NCBI RefSeq assembly: GCF_010015445.1
Contig: NC_053129.1
Coordinates: forward strand, 13,060,073-13,124,072
DNA: 64,000 nt
DNA from: Perca fluviatilis
Lineage: Eukaryota > Chordata > Actinopteri > Perciformes > Percidae
Direction: 5' to 3'
This document shows, one piece after another, positions 1-10,479 of this stretch. The position numbers and the translations under genes were made by a program. The stretch's first letter is position 1, and every line of letters begins with the position of its first letter. The notes under the pieces were generated by a model. The model did not search any database. It was not told the DNA's origin and saw nothing but the letters and a program-made list of their open reading frames with translations.

Positions 1-317
1 ATAAAATGCAGCACAAAAGAAAAATGTGTTTGTTTAATTAAATAATGATATAAGCATAGCCAAGCTCAAACGTGAGATCTGCAGTTGAATTATAATTACA
101 ACTTTGATGGGATTATGTTAGGTTCCCGTGACTGATTCAGTCCTCTCTCTCGACTTTTAAAAAGGTCTCCATATCACTTGTGGTTATTGGTGGTCGTTGG
201 TCTTATTTTCTGGCGTTTTTCTTCCGTGAAATGGGGTGAATAGCAGTATGAGGAAGAAAAAAAAAAAAAAAAAATTTAAAAAAATGCTAACTCGGGACAT
301 TGTGTTCATTTACCTCC

Positions 318-320
<3 letters not shown>

Positions 321-400
<80 letters not shown>
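321..400 (+). repeat. (TG)40 microsatellite abutting a tbx18 splice acceptor
   Basis: A perfect 80-bp TG run on the coding strand ends 10 bp before the 410/411 intron-exon junction, so the pre-mRNA has (UG)40 where a polypyrimidine tract would be expected. A poly-A run (253-273) lies just upstream. The rest of 1-410 is intron with nothing else recognisable. Confidence 0.97.
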
Positions 401-403
<3 letters not shown>

Positions 404-410
404 TGTGAAG

Positions 411-582
411 GTACGTGTACCACAGCTCCAAGTGGATGGTAGCGGGGAATGCGGACTCGCCTGTGCCGCCCAGAGTGTACATCCACCCGGACTCCCCGGC
501 CTCAGGAGAGACGTGGATGCGTCAGGTGGTCAGCTTCGACAAACTTAAACTGACCAACAACGAACTGGACGATCAGGGACAT
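411..582 (+). CDS. tbx18: tbx18 T-box exon (first in window)
   Basis: The acceptor AG is 409-410. One base (411) completes a codon begun in the exon outside the window, then 57 codons follow in frame (412-582), ending DDQGH. The donor GTAAGT at 583 is near consensus. The exon encodes the central T-box strands including [11 protein letters not shown] and [15 protein letters not shown]. Oddly, there is no normal pyrimidine tract: 321-400 is a pure (TG)40 run, and only AATTGTGAAG separates it from the exon. Confidence 0.9.
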
Positions 583-3500
583 GTAAGTGCCACAACGAAG
601 ACTGTCTGTAAAATATTTCTATATGATACTATTATAAGATGGGTAACCTACTTCACTGTGGCCCTTTTGAATTGTATTTTATCTCCGTTATAATAGGACT
701 AGCATCATTTTATATTTTGATTTAATATTTTTGTTGTTGTTGTGATAATTCTAGTAGGCCTACTCTTCTAGTATCATTTAAAACTGTACATGTTATCATT
801 AAAAAGTCGATTTTTAAAGCCTGCAACTGAATTGTGCTGCTGCATAAGAAATTGGGCCTATGACTAATATTTTTTAAAATAAAAATTCCCATTTGTGACA
901 TTGTTGCAAGAACAATAATTCCCTCTTTAAGATAAGGGCCTCTGATTTGACATATTGTGGATGTTTATGTGTGCAGGTGCATGTGTCTATGCATCTCTGT
1001 GTCCAGGTGTTCATGTTCATTATCCAACTATTATGTTTTATGGCTGTGAATAACGTGAAGTTGCTGTTATATTTTTTTCCCCCTGCCTGTTCAGATCATT
1101 CTGCACTCCATGCACAAGTACCAGCCGCGGGTCCATGTGATCCGTAAGGAGTGTGGAGAGGAGTTATCCCCAGTGAGAGCCATCCCTGCTGGGGAAGGCA
1201 CCCGCACCTTCGCCTTCCCTGAGACGGTGTTCACCACCGTCACAGCGTATCAGAATCAACAGGTAGCCAAGCTGACCTCCACACAACCACATGGCCTCTT
1301 AAAACCAAACCCACTGGAAGTGCTACACTGACTGCCCTGTTGCCAATGGATATTATTGTTTGTTTTGTAGTTTTGTACAGTTACTAACAAGCGATGACTG
1401 ATAAGGAATTGAAACCAACTTCTTCAGGTTGCACTAGAGAATGATATCAGACAGAACGAGACTATAAAAAGTAAAAAAAAAAGTAAAATAAGAAACTATT
1501 TTAGTTTCTGTGTCTTAACAATTTCATGTTTTGCACCTGGGTCTGGTCTGCATTTTAAAGGCAGATTATTGTGCGAGTGTGAGTGCAGGTGTGTGTTTTG
1601 CAATACAGAGAGAGAGAGAGAGTGACAAAGGCCCTGCGGTTTTCCTTGGGAGTGTTTTACCAGTTCCAGCGAGGAAACGCTTATTGGACTGATTTTTTTT
1701 TTTTAAGTAGATTTTTGAAGTACTTTTCTACATTGCTTGAGCGTCTCATGTTTTCTGAATTTTGCCCAAATTTCAAAGCCAACTTCTTCAATAAGTAATA
1801 GCTGCAGGTTTATTTTTTATTTTTTTTCTGGATTTTTGCACTAGCCCAGTCAATGCCCAGCTTTGAAGTAGGATGTTCGCTGGGGTTAGCTGGCCCACAG
1901 CGCATGATGGCTGAAGTCAGAACATGGTGGCGATGCCTATAAAAGTCCCTTTGGATGCGGGTCACAGAGTTGGGCGTTAAACACCACCCACAGCCTGGGC
2001 TGGCAGCCCCACAGACATTAACACACACACACACACACACACATACATTCACATATAGCTATGTGCAAGGAAACATGCATTCCCACATATGTTCGTCTCA
2101 TACAAACAGCACAGTTGGCAGCAAACTATGCACATTAATGTATTTATTTATAGATCTGATAAAAAAAATATTACAGACAAAGACAATTATTTGGGCTGGA
2201 AATAATCTTCCATTACACAGTATGTTATCGTGGACTTTGTAATAACACATTTTTGGGAAAAAAAATTAGTGTCTTATTTTACTTTTCAGATTACAAGGCT
2301 GAAAATTGACAGAAACCCATTTGCCAAAGGCTTCAGAGACTCTGGCAGAAACCGGTGAGTTCAATTCAACCACAGAGATTTTCACATTATCTAGTGCATT
2401 AGGGGTAATATGGGATGCATGACTGCATTATATTCTGGCTTGGTTGGGGTTTTTGTCACGGCTATTTCGGTCTGATTTTATGGGGAGCAAAGCTTTGTAT
2501 TTTTTTTTTTTCTTCTAATGGAAAATGTACAACAGCCTCCCATTAAATCTGTTCTAAATGGCAGACAAGAAATTGACTAAACTGAACAGACGTGGCACAC
2601 ATAATTATGATTTCACCATATTTAACGGTGATGCATTTTCGTTAAAATGTGCTAACTTTAAAGGCACATTAATCCCCGCAACTGCACAGTTACAGGCACA
2701 TGCTTTGAGAGGGGAAAATCTAACCTCGGCTGCAAACCTAAATGGAGCGTCAGATTCCAGTCGGCCTCGAGAACATAAACATCAACAGCAAAATAATAAA
2801 AGTCCAGAGTGTCCTGAAGAAAATCTGTATAAACACATTTCTAAACATATATAAACACAGCATTAAAACAACACAGCAGTTAAACTCCAACAGTCTCCAA
2901 ACAGCCACTCCCCCGAGGCCTCACAGAAATCATTAGAGAGGAGGGGAGAGAAAAGGGGGGAGAGCAGGAGAAAGAGAAGGAGAAGGAGCGTGTGAGACAG
3001 GAGATTTGAGAGGGAGGAAGGTAGAAAACAGCAAACTGGATAACCCTGACAGCTGACCCTATAAAAGTTAAACTCAGGAAGGCCGATGAAAAAAACTCCC
3101 CTTAAATATTACAGGAAGAGTTAAGCAGTTTGCTAAATAAACTTCTGCTCTGATAGGCTGCTTTGGAGCACACAGAACCGCTCCGGGCAGCTTGTCTAAA
3201 TTATCACCGTGGCTACAACCCCGCGGGGGGGAAGACTTTTATCCTCACGCTAACGAGGGGTAACAGAGCACTCGCATTACCCCGCCACAGCAACCCTCTG
3301 CCCCACCTAGAGGAGGAGGGAGACGCAGATTGGGAGGGGGTGGGGGGAGTGGGGAAGGGGAGTCCCACCTCATAAATCCTTGCTGCGGCTTCCTGCTCCT
3401 TCGTCCTGATTCGCCCGTAAAAGCCGTGTGAAAGCAATTAACTCCGAGCACCCGGCTGGCAGCAGCCAATGGCAACGTGGCGTTTATGCCCCTCATTACC

Positions 3501-5123
3501 TGAGGTCTCCATGGAGATGGCGAGAGAGGCCCCACAGGCGACTAAAATGGCCGCCAGGTGGTTTGGCGGTAATGTGAGGCAGGCTGGGAGAGAGCGGCTG
3601 CAGCTGCATCAGGGGACTAAAGAAAGTGCAAGACAAGGAAGTTCTGATGACCTTTCAGTAATGCTGATTAACGTGTGCTAACGTGTGCATTCATGTGGGT
3701 TTTACAGGATGGGTCTGGAGGCTTTGGTTGAGTCTTATGCATTCTGGCGCCCATCTCTGCGAACGCTCACATTTGAGGACATCCCTGGCATTACCAAGCA
3801 AGGTAAGAGTTAACTACCGGGAGTTTTCCGGATACTGAGTAATGAGTCGAGTCGTCCGGCCTAAATGGCAACCTTCTACCAAAGAGGAATACTTCCTTTT
3901 TTGCTTTTGATAGAAACCTAAATCATACGTTATTGTCAGGGATGTCCCGATCGAACATTTAATAACAACACCTCAACTTCGGGTATCTGTCAATACACAG
4001 TGCTGACCCACTCAATGACCTGTTCACTCATTTTTTCAAAAAATTTAACCTGCATACCTCACTGTGTTCAACTCATTGGAATCATTTTATGTAAGGAAAC
4101 AATAAACTAGAGCAATATATCAATATTATATCGATATCGTGATATGAGACTAGATATCGTCTTAGATTGTGGATATCGTAATATGACATTAGTGGTGTCT
4201 TTTCCTGGTTTTAAAGGCTGCATTACAGTAAAGTGATGTCATTTTCTGAACTTACTAGACTGTTGTAACTGTTCTATTATATGCTTTTACCCACTTAGTC
4301 ATTATATCCATATTACTGATGATTATTTATCAAAAATCTCATTGTGTAAATAGTTTATGAAAGCACCAATGGTCAATACTACAATATCGTTGGGGTATCG
4401 ATATCGAGGTATTTGGTCAAAAATATCGTGATATTTGATTTTCTCCATGTCGCCCAGCCCTACAATAAACCATGGAGAAAGTAGGTGGTGCATCCCTAGT
4501 TGAATTTAAACCAACAGACAACGCCATCATGTAAGTGGATATAGGCTCACTTTTTCTGTTTTTCTGCCTCGGTTTCTGTAGGGATCCCAGGAGTTCATGG
4601 TGGGATCGGACCATCATCTCACCTGCTCTCCACGTCCCCGTGCTCCTCACCTTTCCAGGTCTGCCCTCTCAGCCCGCCTGACTACACCTGCAGCCGACCC
4701 ACACACCCTCTCCATCGCTACAGCAACCCCCCGGAGCCGTTCCCCCCTCCCAGAGGTCCATCGGCGTATGAGGGCGAAGGATTCTGTTCTCTGCCTCTCC
4801 CTGCTTCTCAATTTGGCTATCTATCCAACCCCACGCCGCAGGGTTACGCTGGGCTTCGCCTCCACACACCGCCCTACAGCCTGTACGGTTACACATTCCC
4901 TCCCTCGCCGCGCCTTGCAGCCAGCCCTGATAAAATGGCTGCCGCTGCCACTGCCAATCATCAGAGTCCCTTCCTTGGCTCGTCTCCCAGTGGGACTCTA
5001 ACGGACAGTCTGGGTGTACTCAGTGGAGGACAGCAGGGCTTCTTGTTTGACTCCCGGACTTTAGGACTGACAGGTAGCCAGCCGGGAGGCGGGGCCTCAC
5101 AGGTCACTGCCCACATGGGCTGA
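411..5123 (+). CDS. tbx18: T-box transcription factor Tbx18, 3' part of the gene (5 exons, N-terminus outside window)
   Basis: Join of 411-582, 1095-1262, 2290-2354, 3708-3802 and 4582-5123; 346 complete residues and a TGA stop. Residues 1 to about 140 are the C-terminal two thirds of the T-box DNA-binding domain: [67 protein letters not shown] and [13 protein letters not shown]. The junction stretch [16 protein letters not shown] then [15 protein letters not shown] matches Tbx18 rather than Tbx15 or Tbx22 as I remember them. The C-terminal domain keeps Tbx18-type islands: LYGYTF then [10 protein letters not shown] (from residue 267), [12 protein letters not shown] (297), FDSRTLG (322) and the terminal SQVTAHMG (339-346). 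The family acts in the nucleus, mostly as repressors, in somite, limb, heart sinus-horn, epicardium and ureter mesenchyme (established for vertebrate Tbx18). The N-terminal exons carrying the start of the T-box are left of position 1. The C-terminal domain seems shorter than in mammals. Alternative: another Tbx15/18/22-subfamily paralogue. Confidence 0.88.
583..1094 (+). other. tbx18 intron, no recognised element
   Basis: AT-rich 512-bp intron with canonical GT-AG ends. I see no repeat or conserved-looking block. Confidence 0.7.
1095..1262 (+). CDS. tbx18: tbx18 T-box exon (second in window)
   Basis: Acceptor CTGTTCAG at 1087-1094 with a good T-rich tract before it; exactly 56 codons in phase 0, from [12 protein letters not shown] to [10 protein letters not shown]. 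The donor GTAGCC at 1263 is weaker than consensus GTRAGT. Reading through the donor stays open for 22 further codons to a TGA at 1329-1331. Confidence 0.9.
1263..2289 (+). other. tbx18 intron with short microsatellites
   Basis: Holds a GA run (1608-1622) and an AC run (2020-2043). No transposon is recognised. The in-frame readthrough from the previous exon ends at 1331. Confidence 0.65.
2290..2354 (+). CDS. tbx18: tbx18 T-box exon (third in window)
   Basis: Acceptor TACTTTTCAG at 2280-2289, donor GTGAGT at 2355. The exon holds 21 codons plus two bases of an Arg codon: [15 protein letters not shown] then RDSGRN. This is the DNA-contacting C-terminal T-box segment. It is 65 bp long. The phase-2 end joins exactly to the phase of the next exon (CG|G). 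Confidence 0.92.
3332..3360 (+). other. G-quadruplex motif in tbx18 intron
   Basis: Five G-runs of 3 to 6 with loops of 1 to 3 bases (GGG-A-G5-T-G6-AGT-G4-AA-G4) on the sense strand. It fits the canonical four-run G4 pattern in both DNA and pre-mRNA. Confidence 0.75.
3411..3630. promoter_or_regulatory. Candidate intronic enhancer in tbx18
   Basis: A GC-rich, repeat-free block in the 1353-bp intron 2355-3707. Motifs seen: a CCAAT box (AGCCAATGG, 3465-3473), a homeodomain-like CTCATTACC, AAAATGGCCGCC (YY1-like) and the inverted repeat CCGCCA...TGGCGG (3551-3569) around an E-box-like CAGGTG. A purine-rich stretch (2936-3020) and the G4 (3332-3360) lie upstream. Conservation is not tested. Confidence 0.35.
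3708..3802 (+). CDS. tbx18: tbx18 exon coding the T-box/C-terminal junction
   Basis: Acceptor TTTTACAG ends at 3707, donor GTAAGA at 3803. The first base completes the split Arg codon. Then 31 codons follow, beginning [13 protein letters not shown] and ending GITKQ, plus one base of a Gly codon. This exon is the main discriminator between Tbx18 and its paralogues: Tbx15, as I recall it, has a different sequence after RNR and lacks the DIPGI-KQ end. Confidence 0.9.
4108..4462. mobile_element. Non-autonomous hAT element in tbx18 intron
   Basis: A 355-bp element with exact 8-bp target duplications CAATAAAC at 4100-4107 and 4463-4470. The right end reads GTCGCCCAGCCCTA, a hAT-type terminus. The interior is full of ATATCG motifs (TATCGATATCG, ATATCGTGATAT). 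There is no ORF. It may sit inside an older hAT fragment whose ends would be CAGGGATGTCCCGATCG (about 3939) and GTGCATCCCTAG (about 4498). Confidence 0.8.
4582..5123 (+). CDS. tbx18: tbx18 terminal coding exon (C-terminal domain)
   Basis: Acceptor TTTCTGTAG at 4573-4581. Two bases finish the split Gly codon, then 179 codons and TGA (5121-5123). Rich in Pro, Ser, Gly and Tyr, consistent with a disordered transcription-regulating domain. Recognisable Tbx18 islands are [61 protein letters not shown] and SQVTAHMG. Compared with my memory of mammalian TBX18, a long Ser/Gln/Met-rich middle stretch is missing or replaced by [21 protein letters not shown] is much higher than in the flanking introns. 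Confidence 0.9.
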
Positions 5124-6260
5124 ATACGACTCCGGACATCTAGCGTTGTCACGAAAAACGAAACTGGTTCAGAACGTTCTACGAATTAATCACCCACGTG
5201 CTGAAAAAGCATCAGGCTGAATTGTGGACAAACAGAGAGGAGTGACAGATCAAGCCATTGGCCTCTGTGAGCATAAAGAGCTTTTAACTGAAGGGAATAT
5301 TTTTTACGTTCTTATCTTTTAAGTATGTTCTCTAGGACAATGCACATGCAGCTGCAGTGGTCACTAAAGGGAGAAACTACCTGCAGCTTTGGATAAGGAG
5401 TCCAAACGATGTAACCAGCAACTAAACTGGAGCTGAATATGGACTGGGCAGAAACTGGGCTGGCCCAGGCACTCAAAGCAAGCACTTCAACACCTGGCAC
5501 GAGGCCTTGAAGCAGTAACTGTTAGACTCACACAGCATTCTACATTGCCTCCTTGATCTTGCCTACTTTGGATGGAGTTTCTGAACACTACTTTTGAACT
5601 TGTTTTTTACGGGATACATTGACTAAATTCCTTTCGTCAGTTCAATTCTTCGTCATTACATGCCTGGCGGTGTTCTCGATCAAATCTTTGGAATAACAAA
5701 CATGTAGTCCATCTAGTAATAATGCACTACAGGCAGGGCCGTATCACCACTTTTTACACACAACACCAGGAGCCTGTCACATATTAGCGTGATGACATCA
5801 TGGCCTTAAGAGACCATGGGAGATATCCCAGTGACAGTTATGGACTGACGAGGTTAAAGCTGTGGGAGAATTATGGATGAAGGACTGATCTACGTATTCT
5901 ACGTCTGGTTTGACAGATGTTTCTTTGATGCAGCTGTTTTGATGGCAGGCTGAAGTACACCTTCCTTTGTGGGACACAGGCGCAACTGTGCAAGATGACT
6001 CTGTATATAGCGAGGGGAAGGCGGGTGGGAGGAGAGATGTGTGTGTATATAAAAGGCTGTGTGACCCTTCGCACTTAAAAACCCCAATGCACCTGCTTCT
6101 GCTCTTTAGACTGGGTCAGGTATGCAACAGCCGACCGTGAACTTGACCGAAAAGCTTTTCTTCGCAAACACGCGCTATATCAGCACGCCCTTTGGCCGAG
6201 GACATTAACATGTTCTGTGACCTTTTTTGAGCCAAATAAAATATAAATGTATGTATTCAT
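5124..6260 (+). other. tbx18: tbx18 3' untranslated region (inferred extent)
   Basis: Begins after the TGA at 5121-5123. No recognised repeat and no convincing ORF. The end is inferred about 20 bp after the first good AATAAA (6235-6240). A GT-rich stretch about 100 bp downstream (6339-6350) could serve as a downstream element. The true cleavage site cannot be read from sequence alone. Confidence 0.6.
6235..6240 (+). terminator. Candidate polyadenylation signal of tbx18
   Basis: AATAAA in the context GAGCCAAATAAAATATAAATG, 1.1 kb after the stop codon and the first canonical hexamer in a plausible position. Confidence 0.6.
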
Positions 6261-6589
6261 GTCACAATGTTAATATGTAATCAATATCTTACTAATTTAA
6301 CTGATTTCGTTTTGTTTATGGCAATTGTGAACATGCCAGTGTGTGTGTGGGAGCGTTTTCTTTCCACATTTTTTTTTTTAAAAGTGAAGCAATTGCTTAC
6401 AATATAATATTTCCTTGTGAAAACAAAAAAAGTACGCTTACTGTTCTCCCTTATGTATGTGCTAGTGGCATTGTGAATGTGTGTGTGTCTGTGTGCGATA
6501 AAGCAGTCAATGATTGGGGTTGTTTCACAGGCTTTGGATTCCAGAGAAATGAAAATACCACAGCAGACAGGGGGAAAGAACAACTCTCA

Positions 6590-6628
<39 letters not shown>

Positions 6629-7761
6629 GCAAATAAGACTAAGACCTACATCTCTGCTGAATTGGCTAGTCACACAAGGCAGGGTGTGCGGTGAATGTGG
6701 ATGTGGGTGTGATGGTGTGGACATGTGTGAGTATGCACATTTGTGTGTGTGTGTGTGTGTGTGTATGTGTCGCAACAGGTGGTTGAGCTGACAGCGAATG
6801 TGTGACCTAAGACGCCAAGAATCCAAGACAAAACACAGAGACATATTTCCTCTGTTCCTCGTACCCAAAATACATTTTGAAAAGAAAACAAGACAAGTGC
6901 TACATCTCATCTCTTGTAATAGCTAGTACTTTGTCAGTTAGGACACAGTAAGGACTCATATTTATCAACTACCCAAAAACATACAGTGTTTTATCTTTAT
7001 ATCATGACACGTGCAATAGAAGGATTATGAAAAACTATAACTGCAGAATTGCGGATAGATCTGAATTAACTCCTGAAAACACTCTCCTGCCTGCACAGTC
7101 TGAACTCTCAAAGTGGCCATTTTGAATTTACACTGTACTGTGGTTAGGAGACTTTACCCATAATACGGGCATTTACTGTGTGCGTGAGCCTGCAAATCCC
7201 ATTACTTCAATACAAATGAGCTGATAAAACTCAGATAAGATAAGAAATCTTGGAGCCACAGCAGCTGGTTACGGTCGACCAGATTCTGCTAACTCTCATG
7301 ATTCAATTATATGAGACCGTCGTAAAGTTTGGCCCCATATACTTTGGGTTTCTAATACGGGGGATTGAAACTGTCCGATATAGGTCACAACTGTACGACA
7401 TGCATGCCGATATGCAGTACAACATCATGCTGTTATCAAATTTCCGCCTCCAGGTATGATTCAGTAGGAAGTCGATCTGTTGACAAAGCTTTGCAGTTCT
7501 TCACTGATTCACTCAACCTGATTTTTCACCTTTCCCAAGCATTCATCCCAAAAGTTGCTGACTCTCTCCTGCTGTCATCCATTCCCCTTCAGTTGTCTCC
7601 TGTCACTCTGAAGGTGAGGGGTGCTGACGAGAGGAGCACATGTGAGGGAGGGGGACGTAAGGGGGGTGAGGGGAGTTTATTTTAGAACCCATAAATGATT
7701 GGCTTGTTGTTTCTGATTGACAGTAGACGGGCCCCCTGCCTGGTGCTTCTGTACCACCCAC

Positions 7762-7799
<38 letters not shown>

Positions 7800-9499
7800 A
7801 TATGCACACACACACACATCTATATGCACAGTGCTAGCTAAATCTCTTTCAGTTTCTTTTCAGTCTGTCAGCCTTTGAAAGCTTATGTTTTCTAGGATTT
7901 CTGATTTAGGAAGGATAGATACAGTTTGTATAATGCTGCAGAAGGTCTCAGGCACACACACTCATATATTTACGCAGACAGTGGTCCAGTGCTTCTCGGC
8001 CAAGGTGGGGACATTAACACTTGTGTACGACCAGGTGCCGACGTGACAGATCTGTCACGCTGTCCGCCTGGAGGAGGAGGAGAGAGGAGGGAGGGAGGAG
8101 GGAAGGGGAGGGAGGAGGGAAGGAGAGCTAGCAGAAAGCAGGAGCAGCGTGTGTGTTTAAGATTTGTATGAAGTTAAAGCTAAGGGTCAAGATGATCTTC
8201 ATATAGTATTTCTTATCCAACTAGCATAGGTACATACTGTAGATGTCGTTGTCATATTTTTGTTGTTCAAGAGTTCAACAAATGTCACGGCAACCTGTCC
8301 AGTAGGGTTTGAAAGTTACAGGTAGAAACTTTGGCAGTGCGGGAAAAGAAATTCATTCTGTAACACCACTGTACAACTACATGTGGACTGTGTGTTACTG
8401 TATTATAACACAGACCAAGAGAGTAGACTCTGAATTTAAGAATATCCCAGTTAAACTTTGATTCAAATCATATATTTTATCAACATTTTAATCTGATCAA
8501 TTTAATAGTTCTGAATCAGGACCGTCAGTACTTGGAGTACAGTACAGTACTGTAGACTACAGCAGTCCATTGAGTGCTGATACATTTAATGAACATCTCA
8601 TTTATTACAATGCTCATAACTAAGCTGCCAATAAAAACTGTATTTTTTTTATTTATTTTTTGAAGTTAATAAAAAGCTAAATCCTCATCAGACGATAGCC
8701 GATGCTGAGATTGCATTTCGGCCAATGTGTTCTGCATATTTTGCTCTCCACATGGCAGACACGTTAACCTGCATGCCGCCAAAGCCTGCTCAAACGTGAT
8801 TGGTCAATGCTTCTCGGAGTACAAACGTGCCACAAACGGAAACCTTCCACACTTCCAATATCAAAATCTTGACCCGTTGCCTACAGATTCTGCATAAATG
8901 CAGATAGCCGTTTATAGAGATTAACCAACAACCAACATTACCAACCTTTTGGCCCGACCCCCTTTGCCCATCAACTTCCCCGACCTGCTGCATTATGCAC
9001 TTTGTTTCCATGCATAATATGAAAACAATACATTTGAAAGTAACACTTTAAAATATGGAGTAACCAATACCCTACCCATACTGGCTGGTAGAGAAGAAAG
9101 CTGGATTTGGCTTGTAATCCCAAAAGCCTTTTCGTTTTTTTAGCTGGTATTTTAATGTGTCATCACAACTAATTTCACAGTAATACAAATCACTGTTTAA
9201 TGTATCGACTCTACTTGTAATATCTATTATTAACTAAGTAGACAACTTTGATTTACTGTTAACATTAGCTGTGCATAAATACACCCCTTGCAGTGCTGCC
9301 AAAGCATTTCATCATGACACTGAATATTCCCAAAGCTCCGAGGCATCCAATCAAAGCAGAGAGACATCAGTCTTCGTTTTAGAGTGTGTATAGTGTATTC
9401 ATGCCAGCTCAGACATATTAACATAGACACTATAATAAAATTGAAGCATGAATTAGAGAGAGCAAAATGTAAAAAATATGTTTTTACCAAGCTGTGCAT

Positions 9500-9561
<62 letters not shown>

Positions 9562-10479
9562 CACACACACACACACACACACACCATTCCATTTTCCACT
9601 TGTTGCTTGGTGCTGAATATTACAATCATCTACAAGCACTTCTGACCTTTCCAGTCACAGTGTTTACACAAACAGATACAGTTTGGCACATAGGCTCAAT
9701 TAACCAACGCCAACTCAAGTGCAGCTCTCTTTAAAAACAATCATACTGTACATAGGAGACTTTTTGAGTCAATGGGGATACAATATAGTGTTTGCATCAG
9801 AGAATTATTTCAACCAACTGAATTAAATTAGTGTGGATTACATTAAATATGAGCAAAAAGACATAAAAGCATAAGAAAGTGCTGCTGTTGGGAAAACGGT
9901 TGGTAAAACAGTTCATTGGCATCAATTTCAAATGTTTCCCATGTACAGAATGATGGTCTCTGGCATCCTCAAACAGTGAGTCTTGTCTGAAGTGGAATAA
10001 ACCTATTTACCATATCTTTCCTCGCTGCCTTTCTTCCCTCAGGGAATTGGCAACCCGGAGCACTCAACACAGAAGTTTGCATTTTGCATAGAGGCAAGTT
10101 ATGTGGTTTTAGCATCCTGTGTGATTGAAGTGAACATTAACATACGGGCCGCCGAGGTGACCACGTGGTTGAGCGTGCTCAGAGGGGAGTTGCGGCCTGC
10201 TGTACGTGACCAAGCATATGAACCAGGGAGTCCACAGGTGAGGTCATGTTGGCCAGTGACTAGAAAGTTCCCTGAAGCACAGACTAAGGTTTGGCACAGA
10301 AACTCGCAACAGAGGCAACAGAAAAAGCAGGTCTGTTTGCGTCTGATGAGCAGCATATTAGAATTCCAAATGGCAGTTTAGCCAAACTTATCTTGACATA
10401 AAGAAAAAAGCCTCATGTTTCTTAAAGACAAAAGGACTCTCAAAGATTTCCCAAATCAATGTGGTATTGTGTTGTCTGT
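6261..10479. other. Intergenic sequence downstream of tbx18 with microsatellites
   Basis: No exon recognised. Contains AC/TG tracts at 6591-6627, 6742-6764 and 7765-7797, a GGA-rich purine stretch (8071-8128) and a compound (CT)15(CA) tract (9501-9584). The remainder is unique AT-rich sequence. The block 10030-10260 is less AT-rich with a palindromic CCACGTGG (10160-10167), but I cannot assign it. Confidence 0.6.
9501..9584. repeat. Compound (CT)n(CA)n microsatellite
   Basis: Fifteen CT units run directly into about 27 CA units, with a single phase break at 9560/9561. Confidence 0.95.

Noticed and set aside
947..1147. Separate + ORF overlapping the second tbx18 exon
   Set aside because: It overlaps the real exon in another frame and starts in the intron.
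3163..3681. Several ORFs on both strands in the tbx18 intron
   Set aside because: GC-rich intronic DNA is open in several frames at once; no splice sites join them to the T-box frame.
411..5123. Assignment to tbx15 or tbx22
   Set aside because: The stretch after RNR ([13 protein letters not shown] ... DIPGITKQ) and the C-terminal SQVTAHMG fit Tbx18; Tbx15 and Tbx22, as I recall them, differ there.
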